Shown in pieces: positions 1 to 10,390 of a stretch of DNA of 64,000 nucleotides (its first letter is position 1; the number at the start of each line of letters is the position of its first letter). Under the pieces are notes generated by a model. The model saw nothing but the letters and a program-made list of their open reading frames with translations, ran no database searches and had not been told where the DNA came from. This DNA comes from Staphylococcus auricularis. GTDB taxonomy: Bacteria > Bacillota > Bacilli > Staphylococcales > Staphylococcaceae. Position numbers and translations under genes: made by a program. The DNA lies in NCBI RefSeq assembly GCF_001500315.1, contig NZ_LLER01000009.1, positions 124,001 through 188,000 of the forward strand. The letters are read 5' to 3'.

Positions 1-2
1 AT

Positions 3-257
<255 letters not shown>

Positions 258-272
258 GGAAGGGAATATTTC

Positions 273-533
273 ATGCAACTTACTTCATTATTAATACCGA
301 TTTTATTAATCGTAGTATTTTATTTCTTATTAATTAGACCACAACAAAAACGAGCTAAACAACACCGTGAAATGGTTAACCAATTACAATCAGGCCAAAA
401 TGTTACTACAATTGGTGGTATCAAAGGTACTGTACGTAGTGTAGATGAAACTGTTGTTGTATTAACACTTAACAACGGTGGCACAGAAATCACACTTGAA
501 AAACAATCAGTTAGACAAGTTGATCCATCATAA
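273..533 (+). CDS. yajC: Preprotein translocase accessory subunit YajC
   Basis: An 86-residue protein with one N-terminal membrane segment (about residues 4-22, LLIPILLIVVFYFLLIRPQQ) and the family motif IRPQQKR immediately after it, followed by a small soluble cytoplasmic domain. YajC associates with SecDF and the SecYEG channel; it is non-essential in most bacteria. A clear GGAAGGG ribosome binding site precedes the ATG. It sits between tgt and secDF as expected, although a terminator hairpin separates it from secDF. Confidence 0.95.
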   Translation: MQLTSLLIPILLIVVFYFLLIRPQQKRAKQHREMVNQLQSGQNVTTIGGIKGTVRSVDETVVVLTLNNGGTEITLEKQSVRQVDPS

Positions 534-645
534 TTAATGAATAAAGATGATAACTGATTCAAAATAATCAGTATAGATTTGGGGGAAGTTAACGCGCATA
601 TCAGTGCCGTTTAGCAAGACCCCAGTCAAGGCTAAAAAAGCTATC

Positions 646-686
646 AAAGAGGCTGGAACGATTGAAATTCCAGCCTCTTTTATTAT
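646..686 (+). terminator. Rho-independent terminator after yajC
   Basis: A perfect 13-bp inverted repeat (646-658 with 668-680, AAAGAGGCTGGAA and its complement) around a 9-nt loop, followed by a T-rich run. It ends the tgt-yajC transcript, so secDF probably has its own promoter. The rest of the 310-bp gap (534-843) holds no convincing gene; the minus-strand open frame there is the complement of the hairpin region and has no ribosome binding site. Confidence 0.85.
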
Positions 687-738
687 ATTCCGCTAACCCT
701 TGAGATGATGGTTGTTTCTTTAGCTGCTTACAGTAATG

Positions 739-747
739 TGTTATGAT
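739..747 (+). promoter_or_regulatory. Candidate secDF promoter (extended -10)
   Basis: TG-T-TATGAT at 739-747 is a good extended -10 element about 95 bp before the secDF start; no strong -35 is seen at 17 bp spacing. Position downstream of the yajC terminator supports it. Inferred from sequence only. Confidence 0.4.
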
Positions 748-843
748 GTTAAGCGGCGAGTAAAAAACAATGTTGAATTTAACTTGCGCAACGCTTAACT
801 TTTCGATTATTCTTAATACATAAGTAAATAATGAGGTGTTCAT

Positions 844-3120
844 GTGAAGAAAAGTAGTAGAATAATTGCTTTCGTATTGATTGTAGTCCTATTGTTTGCT
901 GGGATGGGACTTACATATAAGAAAGTAGTTAAAGATGTTAACTTAGGCTTGGACTTACAGGGTGGATTTGAAGTCCTTTATCAAGTTAACCCTCTAAATG
1001 ACGGGGATAAAATTGATAATAAAGCCGTCACCGCAACATCTAGAACATTAGAACAACGTGTCAATGTGCTTGGTGTCTCTGAACCTAAGATTCAAGTTGA
1101 GGAAAATAACCGTATTCGCGTTCAATTAGCTGGGGTTCAAAACCAATCGCAAGCGCGTGATTTGTTATCTTCACAAGCCAATTTAACAATCCGAGATGCA
1201 GACGATAATGTTAAACTGACTGGTAAGGATATCAAACAAGGCTCAGCAAAACAAGAGTTCAAACAAGATACAAATTCGCCAGCAGTAACTTTTAAATTAA
1301 AAGATAAAGAGAAATTTAAAGAAGTTACCGAAGAAATATCTAAGAAAAAAGAAAATATTATGGTCGTTTGGTTAGACTTTGAAAAAGGTGATTCTTACCA
1401 CAAAGAAGTAACAAAAGACGAACCCAAATATGTTTCTGCCGCTACTGTTGATCAACCGATTAATTCAGATAGCGTAGAAATTTCAGGTGGTTTTTCAGGT
1501 AACGAAGGGGTTAAAGAAGCAAAACAAATTGCTGAATTATTAAACTCTGGTTCACTTCCTGTTAAACTAGATGAAATTTATTCTAATTCAGTAGGTGCGC
1601 AGTTTGGTCAAGATGCATTGGATAAAACGATCCTTGCTGCTGCGATCGGTATCGCATTAATCTACATATTCATGGTTGGATTCTATAGATTACCAGGTAT
1701 CGTTGCCGTCATTGCATTAACGACTTACATCTACTTAACGCTCGTCGCGTTTAATTTAATATCCGGGGTCCTTACATTACCTGGTTTAGCCGCACTCGTC
1801 TTGGGTGTAGGTATGGCTGTCGATGCGAACATTATCATGTATGAACGGATCAAAGACGAACTCAGGGTCGGACGAACGCTTAAACAAGCGTACAAAAAAG
1901 CCAACAGCAGCTCATTCTTAACCATTGTCGATGCGAACTTAACAACAGTAATCGCAGCTGCCGTTCTGTTCTTCTTTGGTGAAAGTTCAGTTAAAGGTTT
2001 CGCTACCATGTTACTCCTTGGTATTTTAATGATCTTTGTTACAGCTGTATTCTTATCAAGAATTTTACTTTCACTACTTGTTTCATCCAACTTCTTCAAA
2101 AAACGTCCTTGGTTGTTCGGTGTGAATAAAAATAAAATTCACGATATCAACGAAGGCATCGATGTACATCAATTGAAAACATCATTTGAACGTTGGGACT
2201 TTATGAAACTGGCTAAACCATTGTTTAGCGCAAGTATCGTCATCATTATTATTGGTGCGATCATCCTTTCCATCTTCAAGCTCAACTTAGGTATCGACTT
2301 CTCAAGTGGTACGCGTGTTGACTTTAAATCAGAAGATGCAGTCACTCAACCTAAAGTCGAACAAGTGTTGAAATCAGAAGACTTTGATCCAGACCAAGTC
2401 ACATTAAGTAACGATGGTAAAAATGTAACAGCTCAATTCAAAAAAGACTTATCCAAAGATCAGGTATCAGACATTAAAGACGTGGTACATGATCAATTCG
2501 GTAATGATCCGACTGTTAATACCGTTTCACCAGTCATAGGTCAAGAACTAGCTAAAAATGCGATGTTAGCCTTAATGTATGCAGCGATTGGTATTATCAT
2601 CTATGTTACTTTCAGATTCGAATGGCGCATGGGTCTCAGTTCCGTGCTCGCACTGCTTCATGATGCGTTCATGATTATTGCGGTGTTTAGTTTATTCAGA
2701 ATCGAAGTCGACATCACATTTATCGCTGCCGTGTTAACGATTGTTGGTTATTCTATTAACGATACGATCGTTACATTCGACAGGGTACGTGAGAACTTAC
2801 GTAAAATGCGCGTCATCACGAAACCAGAACAAATTGATGATATAGTTAACCGTTCAGTAAGACAAACCATGACACGTTCAATCAATACTGTACTGACAGT
2901 CATCGTTGTCGTGATTGCATTACTCATCTTAGGTGCTTCAAGCATCTTCAACTTCTCATTAGCATTACTCATCGGTTTAATTTCTGGGGTGTTCTCATCA
3001 GTATTCATTGCCGTACCTCTTTGGGGTATCATGAAAAAACATCAACTGAAAAAATCTGATAACCATAAATTAGTGGTTCATAAAGAAAAACGTAAAAACG
3101 AAGAAAAAATATTAGTTTAA
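844..3120 (+). CDS. secDF: Protein translocase subunit SecDF (fused SecD and SecF)
   Basis: A 758-residue fused SecD-SecF membrane protein that uses the proton-motive force to pull exported proteins through SecYEG. The SecD half begins with TM1 and the motif NLGLDLQGG (about residues 32-40), followed by a ~200-residue extracytoplasmic domain and five membrane segments with the GVGMAVDANIIMYERIKDE stretch. The SecF half repeats the plan with NLGIDFSSGTR and GYSINDTIVTFDRVRE. SecDF fusion is typical of Bacillus and Staphylococcus. The start is GTG (844) behind an AGGTG ribosome binding site. Confidence 0.97.
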   Translation: MKKSSRIIAFVLIVVLLFAGMGLTYKKVVKDVNLGLDLQGGFEVLYQVNPLNDGDKIDNKAVTATSRTLEQRVNVLGVSEPKIQVEENNRIRVQLAGVQNQSQARDLLSSQANLTIRDADDNVKLTGKDIKQGSAKQEFKQDTNSPAVTFKLKDKEKFKEVTEEISKKKENIMVVWLDFEKGDSYHKEVTKDEPKYVSAATVDQPINSDSVEISGGFSGNEGVKEAKQIAELLNSGSLPVKLDEIYSNSVGAQFGQDALDKTILAAAIGIALIYIFMVGFYRLPGIVAVIALTTYIYLTLVAFNLISGVLTLPGLAALVLGVGMAVDANIIMYERIKDELRVGRTLKQAYKKANSSSFLTIVDANLTTVIAAAVLFFFGESSVKGFATMLLLGILMIFVTAVFLSRILLSLLVSSNFFKKRPWLFGVNKNKIHDINEGIDVHQLKTSFERWDFMKLAKPLFSASIVIIIIGAIILSIFKLNLGIDFSSGTRVDFKSEDAVTQPKVEQVLKSEDFDPDQVTLSNDGKNVTAQFKKDLSKDQVSDIKDVVHDQFGNDPTVNTVSPVIGQELAKNAMLALMYAAIGIIIYVTFRFEWRMGLSSVLALLHDAFMIIAVFSLFRIEVDITFIAAVLTIVGYSINDTIVTFDRVRENLRKMRVITKPEQIDDIVNRSVRQTMTRSINTVLTVIVVVIALLILGASSIFNFSLALLIGLISGVFSSVFIAVPLWGIMKKHQLKKSDNHKLVVHKEKRKNEEKILV

Positions 3121-3128
3121 TTAATCTA

Positions 3129-3290
3129 AGAGGTCGAGCGCCTTTCCGAAGCATGAGTTGATTAAGCAACCCATACTAAAATGAGCTTTAGCAAAGTTAT
3201 CGTGCAACATGTTAAGCAATGTTCTGACAATGCAATGCACAATTCAAGCTAAGCTATTGCTGTTTCGGAGGTTCGGCCTCTTTTTTCATA
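3129..3290 (+). terminator. Long-looped hairpin/terminator region after secDF
   Basis: AAGAGGtCGA..CCGAA near 3129-3151 is complementary to TTCGGAGGttCGGCCTCTT near 3265-3284, followed by TTTTTTC. The arms are about 110 nt apart, far more than in a simple terminator, and the interior contains further small repeats (AGCAATGTT, CAATGCAATGC, AGCTAAGCTATTGCT). It may be a terminator whose loop has been enlarged or the closing stem of a small structured RNA. No coding frame is supported here. Confidence 0.5.
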
Positions 3291-3385
3291 TATTGAACAA
3301 AATTTGCTTAGATTCATGAATTGCTAGTACTTTTTATTTAGCTAGATATTATGTATAATTGCTTGTGGAAAAGAGGGAGCGTAGC

Positions 3386-5665
3386 ATGATTAAACCAAAA
3401 TATCATTGGGATACAAAATCTACAACAGCAACGATCTCTGATAAGACAGCAGATCAATTTAAACTCACTCCTATCGTTAAAAAAGTACTCGAAAGTAAAG
3501 GGATTACAGAACAACAAGATATCGCTCAAATTTTAGAGCAGCCTACACCGGAACATGATGTTAATCTACTTAGTGATATCGATAAAGCCGTCGAACGTAT
3601 TAATCACGCGATTGACCAAAATGAAATGATATTGGTCTACGGGGATTATGACGCGGATGGTGTGACATCTACAACGATATTAGTTACAACGCTAAGAGAA
3701 TTAGGTGCTCACGTGGGCTGGTACATACCAAACCGTTTTTCAGAAGGTTATGGACCGAACGAACTTGCGTTTAGAAACGCGCATGACGAAGGTGTGTCAC
3801 TGATCATCACAGTTGATAACGGGATCCAAGGACATCAACCTATTGAAGTCGCGCAATCGTTAGGTGTCGATGTCATCGTTACGGACCACCATGAAATTGG
3901 TGACACGTTACCTGATGCCTATGCGATTGTACATCCGATGCACCCTGAGCATGACTATCCGTTTAAATATCTATGTGGTGCGGGTGTCGCTTACAAGTTA
4001 TCTCAAGCGTTACTCAATGAGCCACCTGAGAAATTTAAAGCTTTGGCAGCGATTGGAACTATTGCAGATTTGGTGTCACTCACAGATGAAAACCGCACCA
4101 TCGTCAAAGAAGGTTTAGAAGTCTTAAATACGCATTGTCCTGAATCAATTAAAGCAATCTTAGCTCAAGCAAGTTATAAAGATGACATTACCGAAGAAAC
4201 AATAGGTTTTGTTATTGGGCCACGTTTAAATGCGGTGGGTCGTTTAGAAGATGCCGCGATGGCAGCAGAGTTATTGATGGCGGACACTGAAGATGAAGCC
4301 ACATTCTTAGCTGAGCAAGTGGAGTTCTTTAATCAAGAACGTAAAAATATTGTCTCTCAAATTGTCGATGAAGCGATGGAAATGGCTGAATCACAAGTGG
4401 AACAAGGTAACCAATTTTTGCTCTTGGCGAAAGAGGATTGGCATGAAGGTGTGCTAGGCATCGTAGCTTCACGTATTGTCGAAACATATAGTTTACCGAC
4501 GATTCTATTGAATATAGACACGGAACAACAACATGCGAAAGGTTCAGCACGCAGCATTGAGCAAGTCTCTATGTTTGATATATTAAATGAGCACGCTGAG
4601 TTGATTAGTAAATTTGGTGGCCATCACATGGCTGCAGGGATGACATTAGCGATAGATCAAGTCGAACCGTTAAGAAAAGCGCTAAACGAAAGCATGGAAC
4701 GCATTACAGCATCTACTTCATTAGTGCATACGAAAAAAGTAGATGTGAAACTATCTGAAGCAGATATTTCAATCAAGAACATTCAAGATATCTATCGTCT
4801 CAGACCTTTTGGCACTGATTTTTCAAGTCCTTGCTTTGAACTTCAAGAAGTCCCAATGGTACAAGCTAAAGCGATTGGTCAAGAAGGGAAACACTTGAAA
4901 CTCACACTTGGTGACTCGCATTTACAAGCGCTATATTGGAATAATGGGAACTTAATTAGAGAACTAGAGACACAACAACCTATAGATATCATTGGTACAT
5001 TACAAATCAACGAATGGAATGGACATCAGTCACCGCAATTTATCATTGATGATCTAGGAACCAATCAACTTCAAATATTAGACTACCGCAGTAAAAATAA
5101 ATGGAATCAATTTGATCAGCACATGTCAGATGTTGCATTTCTCATTCATCCTAAAAGTGAAAAATTAGCGGATAATTATTATTACTATGGTGAAGAGATT
5201 GAGCAACACTATGATAAATACGTCTTCAGAGATTTGCCAGCTAAATTAGAAGACGTGGAGACGACGCTTCAACATGTCGATTTATCACAAATATATCTTG
5301 AGTTGAAGCATGATCAATCGATTTATTTTGAAGGTATGCCAAAGATTGATACCTTTAAAAATTGTTACAAGGCCTTATTGAAAAAAGGTGAGTTGCATCT
5401 GGCTGAAGATGGCATGCCACTTTGTCAGTTCTTAAATGTAAAACCGAATATATTGATGTTTATGTTAAAAGTATTTTTAGAACTTGGTTTTATTCAAAAT
5501 GAAGCAGATCGCATCGTTGTAAATCAACAGACTGAGAAGAAAAGCATTGAATCAAGTCAGTTGTATCAAGCAAGATTGCAACGAATTGAAGTAGAACAAT
5601 TGCTCCTTTATGAAGATTTTGCGAAACTGAAAGCATGGATAAAGTCAGAGCTAACTGTTAATTAA
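3386..5665 (+). CDS. recJ: Single-stranded-DNA-specific 5'-3' exonuclease RecJ
   Basis: 759 residues counted from the ATG at 3386, which follows a GAGGGAG ribosome binding site; an upstream TTG at 3359 in frame has none. RecJ degrades single-stranded DNA 5' to 3' in recombinational and mismatch repair. DHH-family metal-binding motifs are present: VYGDYDADGVTST (motif I), VTDHHE (DHH motif III) and the DHHA1 signature GGHHMAAGM. The C-terminal ~200 residues are the extension found in Firmicute RecJ. Length matches the S. aureus protein. Confidence 0.95.
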   Translation: MIKPKYHWDTKSTTATISDKTADQFKLTPIVKKVLESKGITEQQDIAQILEQPTPEHDVNLLSDIDKAVERINHAIDQNEMILVYGDYDADGVTSTTILVTTLRELGAHVGWYIPNRFSEGYGPNELAFRNAHDEGVSLIITVDNGIQGHQPIEVAQSLGVDVIVTDHHEIGDTLPDAYAIVHPMHPEHDYPFKYLCGAGVAYKLSQALLNEPPEKFKALAAIGTIADLVSLTDENRTIVKEGLEVLNTHCPESIKAILAQASYKDDITEETIGFVIGPRLNAVGRLEDAAMAAELLMADTEDEATFLAEQVEFFNQERKNIVSQIVDEAMEMAESQVEQGNQFLLLAKEDWHEGVLGIVASRIVETYSLPTILLNIDTEQQHAKGSARSIEQVSMFDILNEHAELISKFGGHHMAAGMTLAIDQVEPLRKALNESMERITASTSLVHTKKVDVKLSEADISIKNIQDIYRLRPFGTDFSSPCFELQEVPMVQAKAIGQEGKHLKLTLGDSHLQALYWNNGNLIRELETQQPIDIIGTLQINEWNGHQSPQFIIDDLGTNQLQILDYRSKNKWNQFDQHMSDVAFLIHPKSEKLADNYYYYGEEIEQHYDKYVFRDLPAKLEDVETTLQHVDLSQIYLELKHDQSIYFEGMPKIDTFKNCYKALLKKGELHLAEDGMPLCQFLNVKPNILMFMLKVFLELGFIQNEADRIVVNQQTEKKSIESSQLYQARLQRIEVEQLLLYEDFAKLKAWIKSELTVN

Positions 5666-5681
5666 GTAGGAGGAAATGACA

Positions 5682-6200
5682 ATGGATTTAAAACAATATG
5701 TTTCTGAGGTTCAAGATTGGCCTGAAAAAGGAGTGAACTTCAAAGATATTACAACAATTATGGATAATGGTGAAGCTTATGGTTATGCGACAGACCAAAT
5801 CGTACAATACGCACAAGATAAAGAAATAGATGTTGTCGTTGGACCAGAAGCCCGTGGCTTTATCATCGGTTGCCCGGTCGCATACTCAATGGGTATTGGC
5901 TTTGCTCCAGTTAGAAAAGAAGGCAAATTACCACGTGAAGTGATCAAATATGAGTATGACTTAGAATATGGAACAAACGTATTAACGATGCACAAAGATG
6001 CGATCCGTCCAGGTCAACGTGTTTTGATTACAGATGACTTATTAGCGACAGGTGGTACAGTTGAAGCGGCGATTAAACTCGTTAAAAAACTTGGTGGCAT
6101 CGTTGTCGGCATCGCATTTATTATTGAACTTAAATATTTAAATGGCATTGAACGTATTAAAGATTATGACGTAATGAGTTTAATTTCATACGATTCTTAA
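5682..6200 (+). CDS. apt: Adenine phosphoribosyltransferase
   Basis: 172 residues, converting adenine plus PRPP to AMP in purine salvage. The PRPP-binding loop [13 protein letters not shown] is intact and the N-terminal region matches the type I PRT fold. The ATG at 5682 lies 8 nt after a perfect AGGAGG; the ATG at 5676 is too close to it. It follows recJ by 16 bp and ends in a terminator, so recJ-apt form one transcript, with rel next, as in other Firmicutes. Confidence 0.96.
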   Translation: MDLKQYVSEVQDWPEKGVNFKDITTIMDNGEAYGYATDQIVQYAQDKEIDVVVGPEARGFIIGCPVAYSMGIGFAPVRKEGKLPREVIKYEYDLEYGTNVLTMHKDAIRPGQRVLITDDLLATGGTVEAAIKLVKKLGGIVVGIAFIIELKYLNGIERIKDYDVMSLISYDS

Positions 6201-6220
6201 TAGCGCAATCACTACATCAT

Positions 6221-6250
6221 GAGGCTAGGGTTCAGACCCTGGCCTTTTCT
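6221..6250 (+). terminator. Terminator after apt
   Basis: GGCtAGGGT-TCAG-ACCCTgGCC stem (about 6223-6244) followed by TTTTCT. It separates apt from the rel transcript. Confidence 0.8.
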
Positions 6251-6370
6251 ATTAGCTAAAAAGATCTAAAACGCTACGTCTTAGTTCTATAAAGGATGCG
6301 ACGGCTATCTTTCAAGATGCATCAAATCAGTGCCGGACAATTTTATGAATCCTGTTGTATTTCGAACTTA

Positions 6371-6529
6371 TTTATTTATTTTTCTAGATGTAGTATCATA
6401 GAACTATTATTTCAATAAAAATAGAACGAATAACTTATGATATGGGTGAAAGGCCCTGACAGTCAGTTATTGAACCCGCAAATACAGCGTAAGAATTGAG
6501 TAATAGTTAAGAGAATAGAGGTGTTGGTA
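6371..6529 (+). promoter_or_regulatory. rel promoter and possibly structured leader
   Basis: A weak promoter (TTATTT near 6371, TATCAT at 6394-6399, 17 bp apart) is followed by ~130 nt of untranslated leader. The leader holds nested complementary pieces near 6441-6477: GGGT..ACCC enclosing GGG..CCC and the small hairpin CTGA-CAG-TCAG. I do not recognise a known riboswitch family. Nothing else is seen in the 329-bp apt-rel gap. Confidence 0.35.
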
Positions 6530-8719
6530 ATGAATAATGAATATCCATATAGTGCAGATGAAGTGTTGTATAAGGCCAAATCATATTTAGCTGAAGAAGA
6601 ATATGAATATGTTTTAAAAAGTTATCATCTTGCTTACGAAGCACATCAAGGTCAATTTCGTAAAAATGGGTTACCTTTTATAATGCATCCTATTCAAGTC
6701 GCGGGTATCTTAACGGAGATGCATCTTGATGGTCCAACGATTGTTGCTGGCTTCCTACATGACGTCATAGAAGATACGAGCTATAGTTTTGATGACGTCA
6801 AAGAAATGTTTAACGAAGAAGTTGCTGTCATTGTCGATGGTGTGACGAAATTGAAAAAAGTGAAATACAGATCTAAAGAAGAACAGCAAGCAGAAAATCA
6901 CAGAAAATTATTTATCGCGATTGCCAAAGATGTCCGCGTTATATTAGTCAAACTCGCAGACCGCTTACACAATATGCGGACGCTCAAAGCAATGCCGCGT
7001 GAAAAGCAAATCAGAATTTCAAAAGAAACGTTAGAAATCTATGCACCACTAGCACATCGATTAGGGATCAATACGATTAAGTGGGAACTCGAAGATACGG
7101 CACTTCGTTATATAGATAGCGTGCAATATTTCAGAATCGTTAATTTAATGAGAAAAAAACGCAGCGACCGTGAAGCATATATCGATAAAGCAATCGATCG
7201 CATTCAAGGAGAACTCGATCGCATGAATATCACTGGAGAAATCAGTGGTAGACCGAAACACATCTACAGCATTTATCGTAAAATGGTGAAGCAGAAGAAA
7301 CAATTCGATCAAATATTTGACCTGCTCGCAATCAGGGTCATCGTCAATTCAATCAATGATTGTTACGCAGTACTGGGTCTTGTTCATACGTTATGGAAAC
7401 CGATGCCAGGGCGTTTTAAAGATTATATCGCCATGCCGAAACAAAACATGTATCAATCGTTACACACAACCGTCGTTGGTCCAAATGGCGATCCATTGGA
7501 AATACAAATTCGTACGTTTGAAATGCATGAAATCGCAGAACACGGTGTGGCTGCACACTGGGCTTATAAAGAGGGTGTCCAAGTCAATGAAAAAACGCAA
7601 GCCTTTAACAACAAACTCAGCTGGCTCAGAGAACTTGCTGAAACAGATAAGACTGCAACAGACGCAGAAGAATTTATGGAATCACTCAAATTCGATTTAC
7701 AAAGTGATAAGGTTTATGCATTTACTCCAGCAAGTGACGTCATGGAATTACCGTATGGCGCGGTACCGATTGATTTCGCTTACGCTATACATAGTGAAGT
7801 AGGTAATAAGATGATTGGTGCCAAAGTCAACGGTAAGATCGTGCCGATAGATTATGTGTTACAAACCGGTGATATCGTTGAGATTAGAACGAGCAAGCAT
7901 TCATATGGCCCAAGTCGTGACTGGTTGAAAATTGTGAAATCCTCCAGTGCGAAAAATAAAATTCGAAGTTTCTTTAAAAAACAAGACCGTTCATCTAACA
8001 TTGAAAAAGGTAAGTTCATGGTAGAAGCAGAAATTAAAGAACAAGGCTACCGTGTTGAAGATATTTTAACTGACAATAATATCGCAGTCGTGAATGAGCG
8101 CTACAATTTTGCTAATCATGATGACCTCTATGCTGCAGTGGGATTTGGCGGTATTACAGCGACACAAGTCGTTAATAAACTCACAGAAAAACAACGCATT
8201 TTAGATAAACAAAAAGCGCTCAATGAAGCACAAGAAGTCAACAAATCAATGCCGATTAAAGAAAATATCGTCACAGATAGTGGTGTTTATGTCGAAGGTA
8301 TTGAAAATGTGTTAATCAAATTATCTAAATGTTGTAACCCAATTCCGGGAGATGATATCGTAGGATATATTACGAAAGGTCACGGCATCAAAGTTCATCG
8401 CACCGATTGTCCTAATATCAGAAATGAAAAAGAACGACTCATCGACGTAGAATGGGTCAAATCACGAGATACAACGCAGAAATATCAAGTAGATTTAGAA
8501 GTGTCAGCGTATGATAGAAATGGCCTTCTAAATGAGGTATTACAAGCAGTGAACGCGACGAAAAGTCAACTCATCAAAGTTTCTGGTCGCTCAGACGTAG
8601 ATAAAAATGCTATCATTAACCTGAGCATCATGGTTAAAAATGTAAATGATGTATATAAAGTTGTAGATAAAATCAAACAACTTGGTGATGTTTATACCGT
8701 AACTAGAGTATGGAATTAG
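6530..8719 (+). CDS. rel: Bifunctional (p)ppGpp synthetase/hydrolase Rel (RSH)
   Basis: 729 residues, the long RelA/SpoT homologue that makes and degrades (p)ppGpp. Domain order: HD hydrolase (residues ~45-150, with HD in FLHDVIEDT), synthetase (about 210-330, [13 protein letters not shown] and YQSLHTTV), TGS (about 390-450), zinc-finger region with [12 protein letters not shown], and C-terminal ACT. Both catalytic halves look intact, so it should be bifunctional. The ATG at 6530 behind GAGGTG fits the S. aureus start; a TTG nine bases upstream is less well placed. dtd follows after 13 bp. Confidence 0.97.
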   Translation: MNNEYPYSADEVLYKAKSYLAEEEYEYVLKSYHLAYEAHQGQFRKNGLPFIMHPIQVAGILTEMHLDGPTIVAGFLHDVIEDTSYSFDDVKEMFNEEVAVIVDGVTKLKKVKYRSKEEQQAENHRKLFIAIAKDVRVILVKLADRLHNMRTLKAMPREKQIRISKETLEIYAPLAHRLGINTIKWELEDTALRYIDSVQYFRIVNLMRKKRSDREAYIDKAIDRIQGELDRMNITGEISGRPKHIYSIYRKMVKQKKQFDQIFDLLAIRVIVNSINDCYAVLGLVHTLWKPMPGRFKDYIAMPKQNMYQSLHTTVVGPNGDPLEIQIRTFEMHEIAEHGVAAHWAYKEGVQVNEKTQAFNNKLSWLRELAETDKTATDAEEFMESLKFDLQSDKVYAFTPASDVMELPYGAVPIDFAYAIHSEVGNKMIGAKVNGKIVPIDYVLQTGDIVEIRTSKHSYGPSRDWLKIVKSSSAKNKIRSFFKKQDRSSNIEKGKFMVEAEIKEQGYRVEDILTDNNIAVVNERYNFANHDDLYAAVGFGGITATQVVNKLTEKQRILDKQKALNEAQEVNKSMPIKENIVTDSGVYVEGIENVLIKLSKCCNPIPGDDIVGYITKGHGIKVHRTDCPNIRNEKERLIDVEWVKSRDTTQKYQVDLEVSAYDRNGLLNEVLQAVNATKSQLIKVSGRSDVDKNAIINLSIMVKNVNDVYKVVDKIKQLGDVYTVTRVWN

Positions 8720-8732
8720 AGGTGCAATATAA

Positions 8733-9185
8733 ATGAGAATTGTGTTACAAAGAGTAAAAAAAGCTTCTGTAACAAATGAAGAAATAAACAACCAGATTGA
8801 GCAAGGTTATTGTTTACTCGTAGGCGTGGGTCAACATTCTACCCAACAAGATGCCGATGCATTAGCTAAAAAAATAGCGAATGCGAGATTATTCGAAGAT
8901 GAAAATGGTAAATTGAATCTAAATATTAGCCAAGTTGACGGTGAAATACTTTCTATTTCTCAGTTTACACTATACGCAGATGTGAGAAAGGGAAACCGTC
9001 CGGGTTTTACGAATGCGATGGATCCGGAAGCGGCTAATCAACTGTACGAATACTTTAACGATGCTTTACGTAGCTATGACTTAAATGTGCTACCAGGTCA
9101 ATTCGGTACAGATATGTTGGTCGATATTGAAAATGATGGACCTGTGACAATTATCTATGAAAGTCAGGATGGCAAAGTGATATGA
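8733..9185 (+). CDS. dtd: D-aminoacyl-tRNA deacylase
   Basis: 150 residues, the usual Dtd length. It hydrolyses D-aminoacyl-tRNAs and Gly-tRNA(Ala) as chiral proofreading. The two signature motifs are present: SQFTLYAD (about residues 76-83) and the cross-subunit NDGPVT loop with the Gly-cisPro pair near the C-terminus. GAGGTG ribosome binding site 13 bp after rel. Its stop overlaps the start of lytH by 4 bp (ATGA), implying translational coupling. Confidence 0.96.
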   Translation: MRIVLQRVKKASVTNEEINNQIEQGYCLLVGVGQHSTQQDADALAKKIANARLFEDENGKLNLNISQVDGEILSISQFTLYADVRKGNRPGFTNAMDPEAANQLYEYFNDALRSYDLNVLPGQFGTDMLVDIENDGPVTIIYESQDGKVI

Positions 9186-10057
9186 CAAAGATCAAGCGTT
9201 GGTTAACGAAATATCATATGTTCAATGTGCCAACACTCATCGTAACGATTGCATTCATTCTATTTGTGATCTTGCTTTTCCCGTTTTTAAATTATAACGA
9301 TAAAGATAGCGGTAAGATTTACGTCACTGAGGATGCAGAAATACGTACCGGACCGAATGCGTCTTATCCTGAATTGTACCCAATTCGGAAAGGTGAACAT
9401 TTTAATAAACTCGGTGAAAACGGCAAATGGATTGAAGTCGAATCTTCAGACGGCAAACGGAAAGGGTGGGTTGCAGGTTGGCATACCAACTTAAATATTG
9501 CGAAAAATAAAACGCAAAATGAAAATCCACTCGAAGGTAAAACGATTGTACTCGACCCGGGTCATGGTGGTGAAGACCAAGGCGCTTCTAGTAATACTGA
9601 GAATAAAAGTTTAGAAAAAGTATCCACGTTAAAGACAGCGAAAGAATTAAAACCGTTGCTTGAAAAAGAAGGCGCTAAAGTCAAAATGACACGTACCAAA
9701 GATGAGTACGTCAGTCTTGGAGATCGCAATCTTAAAGGCGATGTATTTATCAGTTTGCATAACGATGCCTTAGACTCAGATAATGCAAATGGAGCTACTG
9801 TTTTCTGGTTTAAAAAAGATCAAGCAGCTCTAGCAGAAACATTGAACCAAAGTATTCAGAAGAAAGCATTATTTAGTAATCGGGGTGCAAGACAGCAAAA
9901 TATTCAAGTATTAAGACAAACGAATGCACCTGCTGTTTTACTAGAACTGGGATACATTAGCAATCCCACTGATGAAAAACTCATCAATAACAAACTACAT
10001 AGACAAATTATCGAACAAGCAATTGTAGACGGGTTACGTAATTATTTCATGGAATAA
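9182..10057 (+). CDS. lytH: Membrane-anchored N-acetylmuramoyl-L-alanine amidase LytH
   Basis: 291 residues: an N-terminal membrane anchor (about 17-37, [18 protein letters not shown]), an SH3b domain (about 45-105, [14 protein letters not shown]..) and an Amidase_3 zinc domain (about 118-290). Zinc and catalytic residues are present: His in DPGHGG, Glu in KSLEK, His in SLHND and Glu in LLELGYISN. In S. aureus LytH, activated by the membrane partner ActH, trims stem peptides from nascent glycan and controls division; that partner is not in this window. Starts by ATGA overlap with dtd. Confidence 0.93.
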   Translation: MTKIKRWLTKYHMFNVPTLIVTIAFILFVILLFPFLNYNDKDSGKIYVTEDAEIRTGPNASYPELYPIRKGEHFNKLGENGKWIEVESSDGKRKGWVAGWHTNLNIAKNKTQNENPLEGKTIVLDPGHGGEDQGASSNTENKSLEKVSTLKTAKELKPLLEKEGAKVKMTRTKDEYVSLGDRNLKGDVFISLHNDALDSDNANGATVFWFKKDQAALAETLNQSIQKKALFSNRGARQQNIQVLRQTNAPAVLLELGYISNPTDEKLINNKLHRQIIEQAIVDGLRNYFME

Positions 10058-10062
10058 AGGAC

Positions 10063-10091
10063 TTGCAAATTATAAAAAAACTCGTTATGAT
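10063..10091 (+). promoter_or_regulatory. Promoter of the hisS-aspS T-box transcript
   Basis: TTGCAA (10063-10068), 17-bp spacer, TATGAT (10086-10091). It begins 6 bp after the lytH stop and directly upstream of the T-box leader, which supports it as the hisS promoter. Confidence 0.75.
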
Positions 10092-10097
10092 AATTAA

Positions 10098-10366
10098 GAA
10101 TAATATATTTAAAACCGTACGTATTCTTGGGTGATTATTCACAATAAGGTAGCACAAATGATTTGTGTGTAGAGACGTAATTCTAGGCTGAAAAATTACG
10201 CTGCGTAGTATAAATCATGGACACAAGAAGAGGTGCTTTAGTAACTTAAAGCCGTGTAACGAACGTTATTCGTCAAGAGCGGGTTATAAGTAATTATAAC
10301 CAATTAGGGTGGCAACACGGAATTTCGTCCCTTGTATGACATGAGCGTCATGCAAGGGCTTTTTTA
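10098..10366 (+). promoter_or_regulatory. T-box leader (tRNA-His sensing) of hisS
   Basis: The hallmark T-box sequence AGGGTGGCAACACGG is at 10306-10320, followed by the terminator stem CCCTTG..CAAGGG (10329-10358) and CTTTTTT. Stem I is suggested by ATGATTT and AAATCAT (10211-10217 side) flanking the loop GGA-CAC-AAG, which puts a His codon CAC at 10222-10224 as the specifier. Uncharged tRNA-His should stabilise the antiterminator and turn on hisS. Family assignment is from the conserved motif; the specifier is my inference. Confidence 0.9.
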
Positions 10367-10390
10367 TTGCAAAAAGGAGTGATTGGTCGA

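Noticed and set aside
601-843. 80-residue minus-strand frame between yajC and secDF
   Set aside because: Runs through a perfect terminator hairpin and the secDF promoter region; no ribosome binding site.
7317-7802. 161-residue plus-strand frame inside rel
   Set aside because: Lies entirely within the rel coding sequence in another frame, with no start signal.
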